Shown here in pieces: positions 16,513 through 24,142 of a DNA stretch of 24,186 bases. The translations under genes and the position numbers were made by a program. This stretch comes from UMGS692 sp963653425 (GTDB lineage: Bacteria; Bacillota; Clostridia; Christensenellales; CAG-314). Location: assembly GCA_963653425.1 (NCBI GenBank), contig CAVJWC010000015.1, positions 1 to 24,186 on the forward strand, read 5' to 3'. The notes beneath the pieces are model-generated. The model ran no database searches and had not been told where the DNA came from. It saw only the letters and a list, made by a program, of their open reading frames with translations. Within the stretch, counting starts at the first letter, position 1. Every line of letters starts with the position of its first letter.

Positions 16513-18303
16513 TTATTCTATAACGTGCGTGCTTTTAAGAAGTTTTTCTGCGTCGGTTCCTGAGATTTTCTTGAGTACCGTCTTAAGGAGCATTTTTTCT
16601 TCGAGAGAAAGTTTCATGCTGGTAATCGGCTGTTTGTCCAGTCCGTAATATACGGCTCTCAGAAGTTCTCTTACGTCGTAAACGCTTCCCCATACTTCGG
16701 GAACGGCTCTGTCAATGTCGAGCAGGGTATAAACCGATTCCATACCGGTACGCATAGAATATTCGATGGTGAATATGGTGTCTCTCGGCGTTTCAGCGAA
16801 CTGTCCGATGAACGCGAAGTTAACCGCTCCGTCGGGAACGACTTTCGGTCTGTCGCTGTTCTTTCTCGGACGGAAGAAAGCGTTGATGAAGGGCATGTAA
16901 CAGGTCGTAGTGTTGGCTTTGTTCTTTGCGTATTCGTCAATCTTATCGATGGGGAATCCGATATGATACAGCCATTCACGGCAAACTTCTTCGCCCGTAC
17001 ATTCGCGCATGGGTTTCTTTACGTAATTGCCCGGTCTGTCGCTGTTAAGAGCGTACGCCCATACGAGAACGGTACTCTTATCCTGCGTTCTGAACTGAGG
17101 CTGACGATTGATAGTCCAGGACAGATACCACTGATCGTAGCTGTCTTTAACGGTAACGATACCGCCCGTCGTAACTTTGCCTTCTCTCGGATCGCGCTTG
17201 CAGATCTTCTTGATGCATTCGATGATTTCGTTGTCGCTTGTTGCAATGGTAGCGCTCATCCAATTGGTTTTATCGGGATACATGCAGTAGTTGTCGGGAT
17301 TACCGAAAGCTTTGTCCTGCTTTGCGATGTTCTTCCACAAATCCCAGGATTCGCCTCCGCCTTTACGGACTTTGGACAAATCGGGAGCGTGCGTCTGATC
17401 GCCGTAACAGCTTGTGTCGGTGCAACATCCGTTGGTAATGAACACAAGGTCGGTTTCGAGAAGGTCGATGGAATGATATTCGTCGTTCTTTATGTATTCG
17501 ATTTTCTTTGCGACCTTTTTGTTTCCGTTAATATCGAAAACGACGTTCTTTACGTCTACGCCGTATTCGATCTGTACGCCGTGATCCTGCAGATATTTCT
17601 GTAAAGGAAGAATAAGGCTTTCGTACTGATTGTACTTCGTGAAACGTAATGCAGAGAAGTCGGGCAGTCCGTCGATATGGTGAACGTAACGCTGGATATA
17701 ACGCTTCATTTCCAAAGCCGAATCCCAAGTATGGAATGCGAACATCGTCTGCCAGTAGAGCCAGAAATTGCTCTGCCAGAAATTGTCGTCGAAGAATTCG
17801 TCTATGCGTTTGTCTTCGAGGTCTTCTTCGGGCGTCATAAACAACTTGGTAAGTTGCATTGCAGCCATTTTATTGAGACCGAACTTGTTGTCGGTGTGAG
17901 CGTCTTCACCGCGGTTTACCGTAGCGCGACATAAGGAGTAGTTGGGGTCTTTCTTGTTGAGCCAATAATACTCGTCCAGAACCGAAGCGCCGGGAGTTTC
18001 GAGAGAAGGAACGTCACGGAACATTTCCCACATAACTTCGAAGTGGTTGTCCATTTCTCTGCCGCCTCTCATATAGTAGCCGACGTGAGGGAATTCTCTG
18101 CCGTCACAGCTACCGCCCGTAATATCGAGCTTTTCGAGAAGGTGAATATGCTCGCCCTTCATCTGTCCGTCACGTACGAGGAAGAAAGCCGCGGAAAGTC
18201 CCGCAAGACCCGTTCCTATAATATATGCCGATTTTTTATCTACACCCTCCGGTTTTTTCGGATGAGCGAAAGCTTCGTAATTACCTGCCGAATAATACAT
18301 CAT
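16513..18303 (-). CDS. ohyA: Oleate hydratase (myosin-cross-reactive antigen family)
   Basis: An FAD-dependent enzyme that adds water across the cis-9 double bond of unsaturated fatty acids, giving 10-hydroxy acids, for example 10-hydroxystearate from oleate; in gut bacteria this is a detoxification route. The 596 residues match the family. The FAD loop is GTGLAGLSAAF (30-40), followed by GGSCDG (63-68) and YMRGGREMDNH, whose Glu83 corresponds to the catalytic acid of the family. The C-terminal half carries the expected NRQPQFRTQ and GQFAETPRDTIFT motifs. GGAGG lies 8 nt before the first of two ATGs. It is monocistronic, with its own promoter (18454-18482), and divergent from a TetR gene that is a candidate regulator. 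Confidence 0.96.
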   Translation of the reverse strand: MMYYSAGNYEAFAHPKKPEGVDKKSAYIIGTGLAGLSAAFFLVRDGQMKGEHIHLLEKLDITGGSCDGREFPHVGYYMRGGREMDNHFEVMWEMFRDVPSLETPGASVLDEYYWLNKKDPNYSLCRATVNRGEDAHTDNKFGLNKMAAMQLTKLFMTPEEDLEDKRIDEFFDDNFWQSNFWLYWQTMFAFHTWDSALEMKRYIQRYVHHIDGLPDFSALRFTKYNQYESLILPLQKYLQDHGVQIEYGVDVKNVVFDINGNKKVAKKIEYIKNDEYHSIDLLETDLVFITNGCCTDTSCYGDQTHAPDLSKVRKGGGESWDLWKNIAKQDKAFGNPDNYCMYPDKTNWMSATIATSDNEIIECIKKICKRDPREGKVTTGGIVTVKDSYDQWYLSWTINRQPQFRTQDKSTVLVWAYALNSDRPGNYVKKPMRECTGEEVCREWLYHIGFPIDKIDEYAKNKANTTTCYMPFINAFFRPRKNSDRPKVVPDGAVNFAFIGQFAETPRDTIFTIEYSMRTGMESVYTLLDIDRAVPEVWGSVYDVRELLRAVYYGLDKQPITSMKLSLEEKMLLKTVLKKISGTDAEKLLKSTHVIE

Positions 18304-18453
18304 AACGTATACCTCCGTTAAAAATTTTTCTTTGCATTCATTCCTCGCTTTATGTTTTTTGCTTCGTTAAACGCTTTGCGTTTGCGGTAAGCAAGTCGTA
18401 AGGAATGTAATGCCCGCATCGGTTTTTCTGTCCGATTTTCCCTTTGCAAGCTT

Positions 18454-18482
18454 ATTCTACCACGTCTTTTTCACAATTACAA
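18454..18482 (-). promoter_or_regulatory. Probable promoter of oleate hydratase
   Basis: TTGTAA (18477-18482), 17-nt spacer, TAGAAT (18454-18459) on the minus strand; the leader would be about 145 nt. Confidence 0.5.
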
Positions 18483-18594
18483 TAGACAACTTTCTTACTT
18501 CGTCACAATTTTTGTCAACCCCTATGCATTGTAAAAATTTGCGACAAGATAGCTTTTGTGTCTAAAAATTAACATACGTTATCCGTTCACGCTA

Positions 18595-18623
18595 TTGACT
18601 TTTTTTTGAAAATATCGTATAGT
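18595..18623 (+). promoter_or_regulatory. Promoter reading towards the TetR gene at 19117
   Basis: TTGACT (18595-18600), 17-nt spacer, TATAGT (18618-18623). If it serves the TetR gene the leader is close to 490 nt. Confidence 0.55.
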
Positions 18624-18649
18624 TATATCGTCATTACATTCGCAACGCT

Positions 18650-18679
18650 GATATTTTACGGTAATAAATCGGTTTATCC
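18650..18679. repeat. Dispersed 30-nt repeat, copy 2
   Basis: Partner of 5520-5550, with one indel and one substitution over the core. It begins about 20 nt after the predicted start of the transcript from 18595-18623. Confidence 0.7.
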
Positions 18680-18683
18680 GTCG

Positions 18684-19116
18684 TTAAACGCCATTGTGCG
18701 TACCGTAGCCTTTTTCAGCCAAAGCCTCGGCTAAACCAAACCCAAGGGCGTGTTTCCGGTGTAAAAACGCCACGCGCCACAGCTTTCTTATTTTCAGTGA
18801 ATTAAAACGGCTACTGCGGTTATTAGCGGTAACGAATGTAAGACTAATAAAATACAGCAATGAATAGCCTCGGCTATTTCGAAAGGGAAGAAGACGAACT
18901 TTCGCTATGGACAAGACGTTGACTTTCCAAAAGAAGAGCAACTGCCCGTTCCAAAGAAAGCAACAATCTTTCAGGACGGAAAAACCAAGCCCTTCCTATG
19001 GGAAAATCGGCGTTTTTGAGAGAAAGACCGTTTCTTTCCCGAACGGCAGTAAACGACCTTCCCAAGCGTAAGGCATATCGGGCTGACGCGCGCAACACAT
19101 TCAGCGAGGTATTTTA
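18684..19116. other. Unassigned intergenic stretch, possibly a long leader or degenerate element
   Basis: No gene can be supported here. There is a small perfect hairpin AATAGCC-TC-GGCTATT (18861-18876), and a plus-strand frame of about 50 codons reading VDFPKEEQLPVPKKATIFQ that lacks a start with ribosome binding site. Minus-strand frames of 74 and 85 codons have no ribosome binding sites and unusual composition. The text reads like a repeat-derived or decayed sequence. Confidence 0.4.
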
Positions 19117-19680
19117 ATGAGTAATATTACGAAGAAAGCAATTGCCGAGTCTTTCAAAAGACAGCTCGGCAAAAAATCGCTTACGAAAATCACTGTAGCC
19201 GACATTGCCGAAGACTGCGGTATCAACCGTCAGACGTTTTATTATCATTTTCAGGATATATACGATCTGGCTAACTGGATATGTATCGAAGCCGCCGACA
19301 GCGTGCTGAAAGAGAAGCCCACCTACGAAACGTGGCAGGAAGGTTTTCTCGCGCTTTTCGAACTTGCCCGTCAGGACAAAGTTTTTATCGACAATATATT
19401 CCGCTGTCTGCCTCTCGACGGTTTGCAACAGTATCTGTATAAGCTTGTTTATCCGCTTTTGAAACACGTGATAGACGAAGTTGCTGAAAACTACATAGTG
19501 AGCGACGAAGACAAAGAATGGATAATAAACTTTTATAAGTACGCCTTCGTCGGATTTATGCTTGACTGGATAAAGAACGATATGCGCGACGATCCCAAGA
19601 AAATCGTGGAAAAAATAAGCGTGGTCGTACACGGTAACGTCGAACAGTCGCTTAAATCGTTGTCCAGAAGAGCCGAGTGA
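19117..19680 (+). CDS. TetR-family regulator (DhaS/TetR_C_8-like)
   Basis: A 187-residue regulator. The DNA-binding domain reads KSLTKITVADIAEDCGINRQ followed by TFYYHFQDIYDL, the pattern of TetR members related to DhaS; the C-terminal half (FIDNIFRCLPLDGLQQYLYKLV...YKYAFVGFMLDWIKNDM) fits the TetR_C_8 type. The ligand cannot be read from sequence. GAGG precedes the ATG by 7 nt. It is divergent from oleate hydratase and precedes a redox pair (Nim-like and EFR1), so it could control either; many oleate hydratases lie beside TetR genes. Confidence 0.9.
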   Translation: MSNITKKAIAESFKRQLGKKSLTKITVADIAEDCGINRQTFYYHFQDIYDLANWICIEAADSVLKEKPTYETWQEGFLALFELARQDKVFIDNIFRCLPLDGLQQYLYKLVYPLLKHVIDEVAENYIVSDEDKEWIINFYKYAFVGFMLDWIKNDMRDDPKKIVEKISVVVHGNVEQSLKSLSRRAE

Positions 19681-19738
19681 AAGGGCGGGCAATTAAGTCT
19701 TATTAAACCCGACTTTATGGAAACTCCCGGAGCCGTAT

Positions 19739-19767
19739 TTGATTTTATTAGCGGAATATGCTATAAT
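19739..19767 (+). promoter_or_regulatory. Promoter of the Nim-like gene
   Basis: TTGATT (19739-19744), 17-nt spacer, TATAAT (19762-19767), about 38 nt upstream of the ATG at 19805. Confidence 0.7.
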
Positions 19768-19804
19768 AGAAGAATATTAAAAAACTCGGAATCGGAGCGA
19801 AAAA

Positions 19805-20278
19805 ATGCGACGCAAAGACAGAGAAACAGAAAATTTTGAAGAAATTTACGATATATTGAAGCGGTGCGACACCGTAAAAATAGCTATGCACGGAGACGTT
19901 TATCCTTATATAGTCCCCGTTTCGTTCGGTTCGGAAGTGGTTGACGGCAAAGTCGTTATTTACTTCCATTGCGCAAAAGAAGGAAGAAAAATCGATTTGC
20001 TTAAAAGCAATCCCAACGTTGCCGTCGAAGGCGAGATTTTTATAAAAATCGAAAAAACCGCGCACGGAATCACAGCTCGGTACGAAAGCGTGACGGGTTT
20101 CGGAAAGTGCAGTTTCGTTTCCGATAAGGAAGAAATCGTTCACGGGCTGAAATTACTTACCGAGCATTACGGATATAACGACTATCCGCTCGACAGATGT
20201 CTCGGAATGGACCGTCTTTTCGTCGTAAAAATCGTTCTCGACGAAATTTACGGAAAGAAAAATCTTCCGCAGGATTAA
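19805..20278 (+). CDS. Pyridoxamine 5'-phosphate oxidase-like FMN-binding protein (Nim-like)
   Basis: A 157-residue split-barrel flavoprotein of the type often annotated as nitroimidazole resistance (Pyridox_ox_2). It shows the family start MRRKDRE, the strand AMHGDVYPYIVPVSFG, and IYFHCAKEGRKIDLLKSNP, the usual FH-A-x-GRK flavin-phosphate loop, with a conserved C-terminal LDR and IVLDEIYGKK. It probably binds FMN or a related flavin and reduces an unknown small molecule; drug resistance should not be assumed. GGAG lies 7 nt before the ATG. Its own promoter is present and the EFR1 gene follows after 94 nt on the same strand. Confidence 0.9.
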   Translation: MRRKDRETENFEEIYDILKRCDTVKIAMHGDVYPYIVPVSFGSEVVDGKVVIYFHCAKEGRKIDLLKSNPNVAVEGEIFIKIEKTAHGITARYESVTGFGKCSFVSDKEEIVHGLKLLTEHYGYNDYPLDRCLGMDRLFVVKIVLDEIYGKKNLPQD

Positions 20279-20372
20279 CCCTGCCGAGTAAGTAAAATTG
20301 CGCCCGATAAACTTCGGCTCGGTCGGCAATGCAGTAAAAATAGAAGGGCTTATTTAAGGAGGACAAAGACCG

Positions 20373-21119
20373 ATGATTTTATGTTTTTCGGGTACGGGCA
20401 ACAGCAGATATATAGCGGAGAGGATTTCTTCGGCTTTGAACGAGGAAATTATAAATCTTAACGCTAAAATCAAGGCCCGCGACTATTCTGCGATAAATTC
20501 GGATAAGAACGTAATAGTCGTCGTTCCTACCTATGCGTGGCGCATTCCCCGCGTCGTATCCGATTGGCTGTCGAAAACAGAACTTACGGGAGCGGAAAAG
20601 ATCTGGTTCGTTATGGATTGCGGAGAAGAAATCGGTAACGCCTCCAAGTACAATCACCGTCTTTCGGAAAAGAAAAACCTTTGTTATATGGGAACGGCTC
20701 AGATCGTTATGCCCGAAAATTACGTGGCGATGTTCGGAGTTCCCACTAAGGAACAAGCCAAAAAAATCGTTGAGAACGCCGAGCCTTTTATAGACGAAGT
20801 TATTTCCCGCATAAAAGAGCAGAAGCCCTTTGACGCGCCGAGAAACAAGCTCTACGACCGTTTTATGAGCGGGGCGGTAAACCCGATTTTCTACGGTTTT
20901 ATAGTGAAAGCCGACGCTTTCCGCGTAAGCGACGATTGCGTAGGTTGCGGACAATGCGTAAAACTATGCCCGCTTAATAATATCGGGTTAAAAGACGGTA
21001 AACCCGTCTGGGGCAAAAACTGCACGCACTGTATGGCTTGCATTTGTTATTGTCCGAAAGAAGCTATCGAATACGGCAAAAAGAGCGTCGGAAAACCGCG
21101 CTACCGCTTTGAAAAGTGA
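20373..21119 (+). CDS. EFR1-family flavodoxin-ferredoxin fusion
   Basis: A 248-residue electron carrier. The first ~165 residues are flavodoxin-like, opening with the FMN phosphate loop FSGTGNSRY and with VVVPTYAWRIPRVVSDWL as a second flavin-contacting segment. The C-terminal part carries two 4Fe-4S motifs, CVGCGQCVKLCP and CTHCMACICYCP. This domain order is the EFR1 family, common in clostridia and presumed to pass low-potential electrons. AGGAGG precedes the ATG. It follows the Nim-like flavoprotein, which is a plausible electron acceptor or donor partner. Confidence 0.93.
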   Translation: MILCFSGTGNSRYIAERISSALNEEIINLNAKIKARDYSAINSDKNVIVVVPTYAWRIPRVVSDWLSKTELTGAEKIWFVMDCGEEIGNASKYNHRLSEKKNLCYMGTAQIVMPENYVAMFGVPTKEQAKKIVENAEPFIDEVISRIKEQKPFDAPRNKLYDRFMSGAVNPIFYGFIVKADAFRVSDDCVGCGQCVKLCPLNNIGLKDGKPVWGKNCTHCMACICYCPKEAIEYGKKSVGKPRYRFEK

Positions 21120-21309
21120 GGAAGAAGCGGTTTCTCCGAAAAGACGCGGCGTTCCGTTTTTCTGAAAAGGTAATATGTCCGTTTTCCCGAATAACGATAA
21201 AGCCGTCCGTGTTCAGATAACGATAAATTCTTCCTTTTTCTAAGAAAAGACATAGCGTTCGTTCTTCGTACCCCCTGTTTATCGTTATAATTCCAACCTT
21301 CACCCACAA

Positions 21310-21335
21310 AAGTACGCTTACAGGCGTGCTTTTTT
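21310..21335 (+). terminator. Terminator downstream of the EFR1 gene
   Basis: AAGTACGC pairs with GCGTGCTT (one wobble) around TTACAG and is followed by T residues. Confidence 0.8.
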
Positions 21336-21427
21336 GATATAAAGGAAGTAATTACAGATAACGGACGGAACGCTTATATAAATAAACGAAAAGAATGATG
21401 TAATTTTATTTTTCCGTATTCATTTCT

Positions 21428-21456
21428 TTGACAAAACCGTAAAAGTTTGCTATACT
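21428..21456 (+). promoter_or_regulatory. Promoter of the ABC transporter operon
   Basis: TTGACA (21428-21433), 17-nt spacer, TATACT (21451-21456); start of transcription about 60 nt before the first gene. Confidence 0.8.
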
Positions 21457-21521
21457 TTCACAGTTTCTCTTGACTCAGACGTAAAAAACGGAGAAACAAT
21501 ACGAAAAACAAAGGAATGACT

Positions 21522-22412
21522 ATGGAATACGTTATCGAAACGCAAAATCTTGTAAAGCAATACAAGACGAAGTTTGCCGTAAACGACGTGTCCGTCCACG
21601 TTAAACGCGGGGATATTTACGGTCTTATCGGCAGAAACGGAGCGGGTAAAACGACCTTGATGAAGATTATATTAGGTCTGACTAACCCCAACCAAGGCAA
21701 AGTTTTTCTCTTCGGAAACGAAGATCTGAATGCGGGAAGAAAGAAGATAGGTTCTTTAATAGAAGCTCCCGGATTATACAAGAACTGCACGGCTTACGAA
21801 AACATGATGAGATTCACCCTTCTTTACGGTTCCGATCCCAAGGACATTCAGCCTCTTTTGGAGCTTGTAGGTCTTTCGGACACGGGTAGCAAGAAAGCGG
21901 GCGAATTTTCACTCGGTATGCGTCAGCGTCTCGGAATTGCCGTCGCGCTTCTCGGAAAACCCGAAGTTCTCGTTCTCGACGAACCCATTAACGGACTTGA
22001 TCCCGCCGGTATCAAAGAAATCCGCGACACCATAATCAAACTTAACGGCGAAGGCGTAACTTTCGTTATTTCTTCTCACCTTCTCGACGAACTTGCGAAA
22101 GTCGTCACCACCTACGGCATAATATCCGACGGACGACTTATCGAAGAGTTTTCCGCAAAGGAACTTAGTATGCGTTGCTGTAAATTCGCCAAAATCGCCA
22201 CGAGCGACAACCACACCGCGCTTGCCTTACTCAAAGAACGTATGCCCGATATATCCGCCGAAGTAAGAACTGACGGAATATACCTTTCCGATAACATCGA
22301 AAAGACTGCCGAGATAAACAAATATCTCGTGGAAAAAGGATTGGACGTATCGGAAATCGCGCTTTCCGAAAGCGGTTTCGAAGATTACTTTATCACGAGG
22401 TTGGGAAGATGA
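21522..22412 (+). CDS. ABC transporter ATP-binding protein (ABC-2 type exporter)
   Basis: A cytoplasmic ATPase subunit that would power the membrane partner encoded next. Walker A is GRNGAGKTT (37-45), the signature FSLGMRQRL, Walker B VLVLDEP and the switch His in SSHLL, all intact. A ~90-residue C-terminal extension is typical of BcrA/NatA-like exporters of peptides or toxic compounds. The ATG at 21522 (MEYVIETQ) is chosen because AAGGA ends 6 nt before it; the ATG at 21516 directly abuts that site. It overlaps the permease gene by 4 nt (ATGA). Confidence 0.95.
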   Translation: MEYVIETQNLVKQYKTKFAVNDVSVHVKRGDIYGLIGRNGAGKTTLMKIILGLTNPNQGKVFLFGNEDLNAGRKKIGSLIEAPGLYKNCTAYENMMRFTLLYGSDPKDIQPLLELVGLSDTGSKKAGEFSLGMRQRLGIAVALLGKPEVLVLDEPINGLDPAGIKEIRDTIIKLNGEGVTFVISSHLLDELAKVVTTYGIISDGRLIEEFSAKELSMRCCKFAKIATSDNHTALALLKERMPDISAEVRTDGIYLSDNIEKTAEINKYLVEKGLDVSEIALSESGFEDYFITRLGR

Positions 22413-23158
22413 AAAATTTATTTAAGTTCGAGTTTCGCAAGCTTTTCAGACAGAAAAGTTTTTATATCTGCACGGCGGTGATAGTTGCAATGGCACTGCT
22501 CGTTCTCGCAATGAATAAAGTAACTCTCGTTCAGTCGGGACCCGCAACTCCCATGCCCGCGCCCGTTCAGGCAGTGTTGAGTACAATTTCTTCGTCGACC
22601 TTTACGATGGTATGCGGAATCTTCATCGCGCTCTTTATCTGCACCGATTACGATAACCAGACGATAAAGAATATCTACGCGCGCGGATTTTCCAAGGAAA
22701 AAGTCTACCTCGCCAAGTTCATAACCTCTATGATCGCAACGACGATAATGTTTGCGGTAACGCTTATCGTTTCTTACGTCGTAAGCTCCTGTCTCTTTAA
22801 CGGAACGGCTGAAAAAGGCAACTACGTCGGACTGTTTATCGGTCAGCTCGTATATTGCCTGACCTATTCGGCGTTCGTCTTCTCGATAAGTTTCGCTCTT
22901 AGAAAAGTCGGCGTTTCCATCGCGGTAGCCATCGTTGGTCCCGGTATCATAACGCTCGTCCTGACGCTTCTCGACTCCTTCTTAAAGCTTAAAACTTTCA
23001 AGATAACTTCCTATTGGTTCGACGGCTTCATAACCGACTTTTCCACGCTCGCAACCACCGATACGCGCCTTATAACCTGTATCCTGCTTTCGCTTGCCTA
23101 CTGCGCGCTCTTCGTCCTCCCCGGCATCTTCCTCGGCAAAAAGAAAGACGTTATGTAA
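22409..23158 (+). CDS. ABC-2 type permease
   Basis: A 249-residue membrane protein with about six hydrophobic segments: near 20-36 (FYICTAVIVAMALLVLAM), 65-80, 107-127 (MIATTIMFAVTLIVSYVV), 140-158, 170-190 (SIAVAIVGPGIITLVLTLL) and 222-242. The N-terminus NLFKFEFRKLFRQKSFYIC is the usual amphipathic entry of ABC-2 permeases of the NatB/BcrB type. It probably exports an unknown small or peptide compound with the ATPase just upstream. The start overlaps the ATPase stop, implying translational coupling. The last ~25 nt and the first bases after the stop are repeated 182 bp downstream. Confidence 0.92.
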   Translation: MKNLFKFEFRKLFRQKSFYICTAVIVAMALLVLAMNKVTLVQSGPATPMPAPVQAVLSTISSSTFTMVCGIFIALFICTDYDNQTIKNIYARGFSKEKVYLAKFITSMIATTIMFAVTLIVSYVVSSCLFNGTAEKGNYVGLFIGQLVYCLTYSAFVFSISFALRKVGVSIAVAIVGPGIITLVLTLLDSFLKLKTFKITSYWFDGFITDFSTLATTDTRLITCILLSLAYCALFVLPGIFLGKKKDVM

Positions 23159-23349
23159 TAAAACCGTCCGCTATATAACGAAAGATATTATACAAGGCGG
23201 TCGAAAGTCGGCGCATAAGGAATTCGTTGCATAGAAAAGCTTACGTAACGAATAACGGCACGTACAAGCGTTGTATAACGAAAGACATTACGTAATGAAA
23301 AACATCTGTTGCATTCGGCAAAAGAAAGACGTTATGTAATAAAAACCGT
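23133..23349 (+). repeat. 35-nt duplication of the permease 3' end
   Basis: TCGGCAAAA(A)GAAAGACG, TTATGTAATAAAA(A)CCGT at 23133-23167 (the end of the permease gene) recurs at 23315-23349 with a compensating 1-nt shift. Between and after them lie looser copies of AACGAAAGAnnTTA (about 23180, 23270, 23400). Confidence 0.75.
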
Positions 23350-23525
23350 TGCGCTAAAAGCCTCTATGTGAGTTAAGAACGGTACGCAAAGTCGTTCATC
23401 ACGAAAGATTTTCAGCAACGAAAACCATTATATAACCGTTATATCCGTTGCGTAATGTAAGCCCGTTACGTAAACCTTGCCCTTATTACGCAAGTTTACG
23501 CCTTCATAACTCAACCCAAAAAATC

Positions 23526-23566
23526 AAGCCCGACAGACCAAAAAACGGAACGTCGGGCTTTTTATT
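23526..23566 (+). terminator. Terminator distal to the ABC operon
   Basis: AAGCCCGAC and GTCGGGCTT form a perfect 9-bp stem and are followed by a T tract. It lies some 370 nt beyond the permease stop. Confidence 0.85.
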
Positions 23567-23786
23567 TTAAAAGAACGTTTGGATTATGTTCAAATGTATT
23601 GTTTTTATCGCGAATTACAGCCGTCACCGCTTTTTAATTTAGTGATAACGAAAGGAATGCCTGTGAATTTACACTACTCTCAAATCGGCAGTGAACGCTA
23701 TAAACGACAAAACAGTTTGAATTCCTTCGTTTTTTATATAAGTTCGTGACAGGTTGCTTTGTTTTTTAATGTAAACGGCAGTGGCT

Positions 23787-23880
23787 GGTATTCATGGTAT
23801 GTGCAAATGAGTAAACCGTGTCGGGAACATTGACAACGACTTACTTCGGGCGGGTATTCACGGCAGGTGCGAATGAATAA
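23787..23880 (+). repeat. 28-nt imperfect repeat pair
   Basis: GGTATTCAnGGnAnGTGCnA followed by ATGAnTAA occurs at 23787-23814 and 23853-23880, 66 nt apart, identical at 23 of 28 positions. Confidence 0.6.
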
Positions 23881-24004
23881 TGAGGCAACAAAACCGACTT
23901 CCACCATAAAAACGGTTTAACGACAGCGAAAGGAGGGCGGATTGACCGCCGGACAAAAAGTAAAAAAATGCAAAGAGTTTTCGGCATAAAAATCCGTAAA
24001 ATTC

Positions 24005-24033
24005 TTGACACGGACGGAAAGATGTGGTAATAT
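24005..24033 (+). promoter_or_regulatory. Promoter of tRNA-Ser
   Basis: TTGACA (24005-24010), 17-nt spacer, TAATAT (24028-24033), ending 13 nt before the tRNA. Confidence 0.75.
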
Positions 24034-24046
24034 GAATAGGCATCTT

Positions 24047-24140
24047 GGAGAAATACCCAAGTGGTCGAAGGGGCTCCCCTGCTAAGGGAGTAGTATGCGA
24101 ATAAAGTGTAGCGAGGGTTCAAATCCCTCTTTCTCCGCCA
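24047..24140 (+). tRNA. tRNA-Ser (anticodon GCU)
   Basis: The acceptor stem GGAGAAA (24047-24053) pairs with TTTCTCC (24130-24136), followed by discriminator G and an encoded CCA. The anticodon stem CTCCC/GGGAG encloses CTGCTAA, with anticodon GCT at 24081-24083, reading AGC and AGU. A long variable arm (TAGTATGCGAATAAAGTGTAGC region) and T-loop GGTTCAAATCC confirm a class II serine tRNA. Confidence 0.97.
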
Positions 24141-24142
24141 AG

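Larger units (their letters stand above)
21120..21515. other. Intergenic region with inverted repeats, a terminator and the ABC promoter
   Basis: ATAACGATAAA occurs at 21191-21201 and 21217-21227, and its reverse complement at 21288-21298, so a long hairpin can form. The only other signals are the terminator at 21310 and the promoter at 21428. Minus-strand frames across it lack start signals. Confidence 0.5.
23159..24004. other. Repeat-rich intergenic region without a supported gene
   Basis: It holds the duplicated permease end, degenerate AACGAAAGA motifs, the terminator at 23526, an 11-bp inverted repeat ending in T5 (23648-23735), and a 28-nt imperfect repeat pair at 23787 and 23853. No frame has a credible start. 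Confidence 0.5.

Noticed and set aside
18684..19098. Two minus-strand ORFs of 85 and 74 codons
   Set aside because: No ribosome binding site, low-complexity Ser/Leu/Arg composition, and they overlap a dispersed repeat region; not supported as genes.
21064..21309. Minus-strand ORF of 81 codons
   Set aside because: Starts at a TTG without ribosome binding site and runs into the end of the EFR1 gene antisense.
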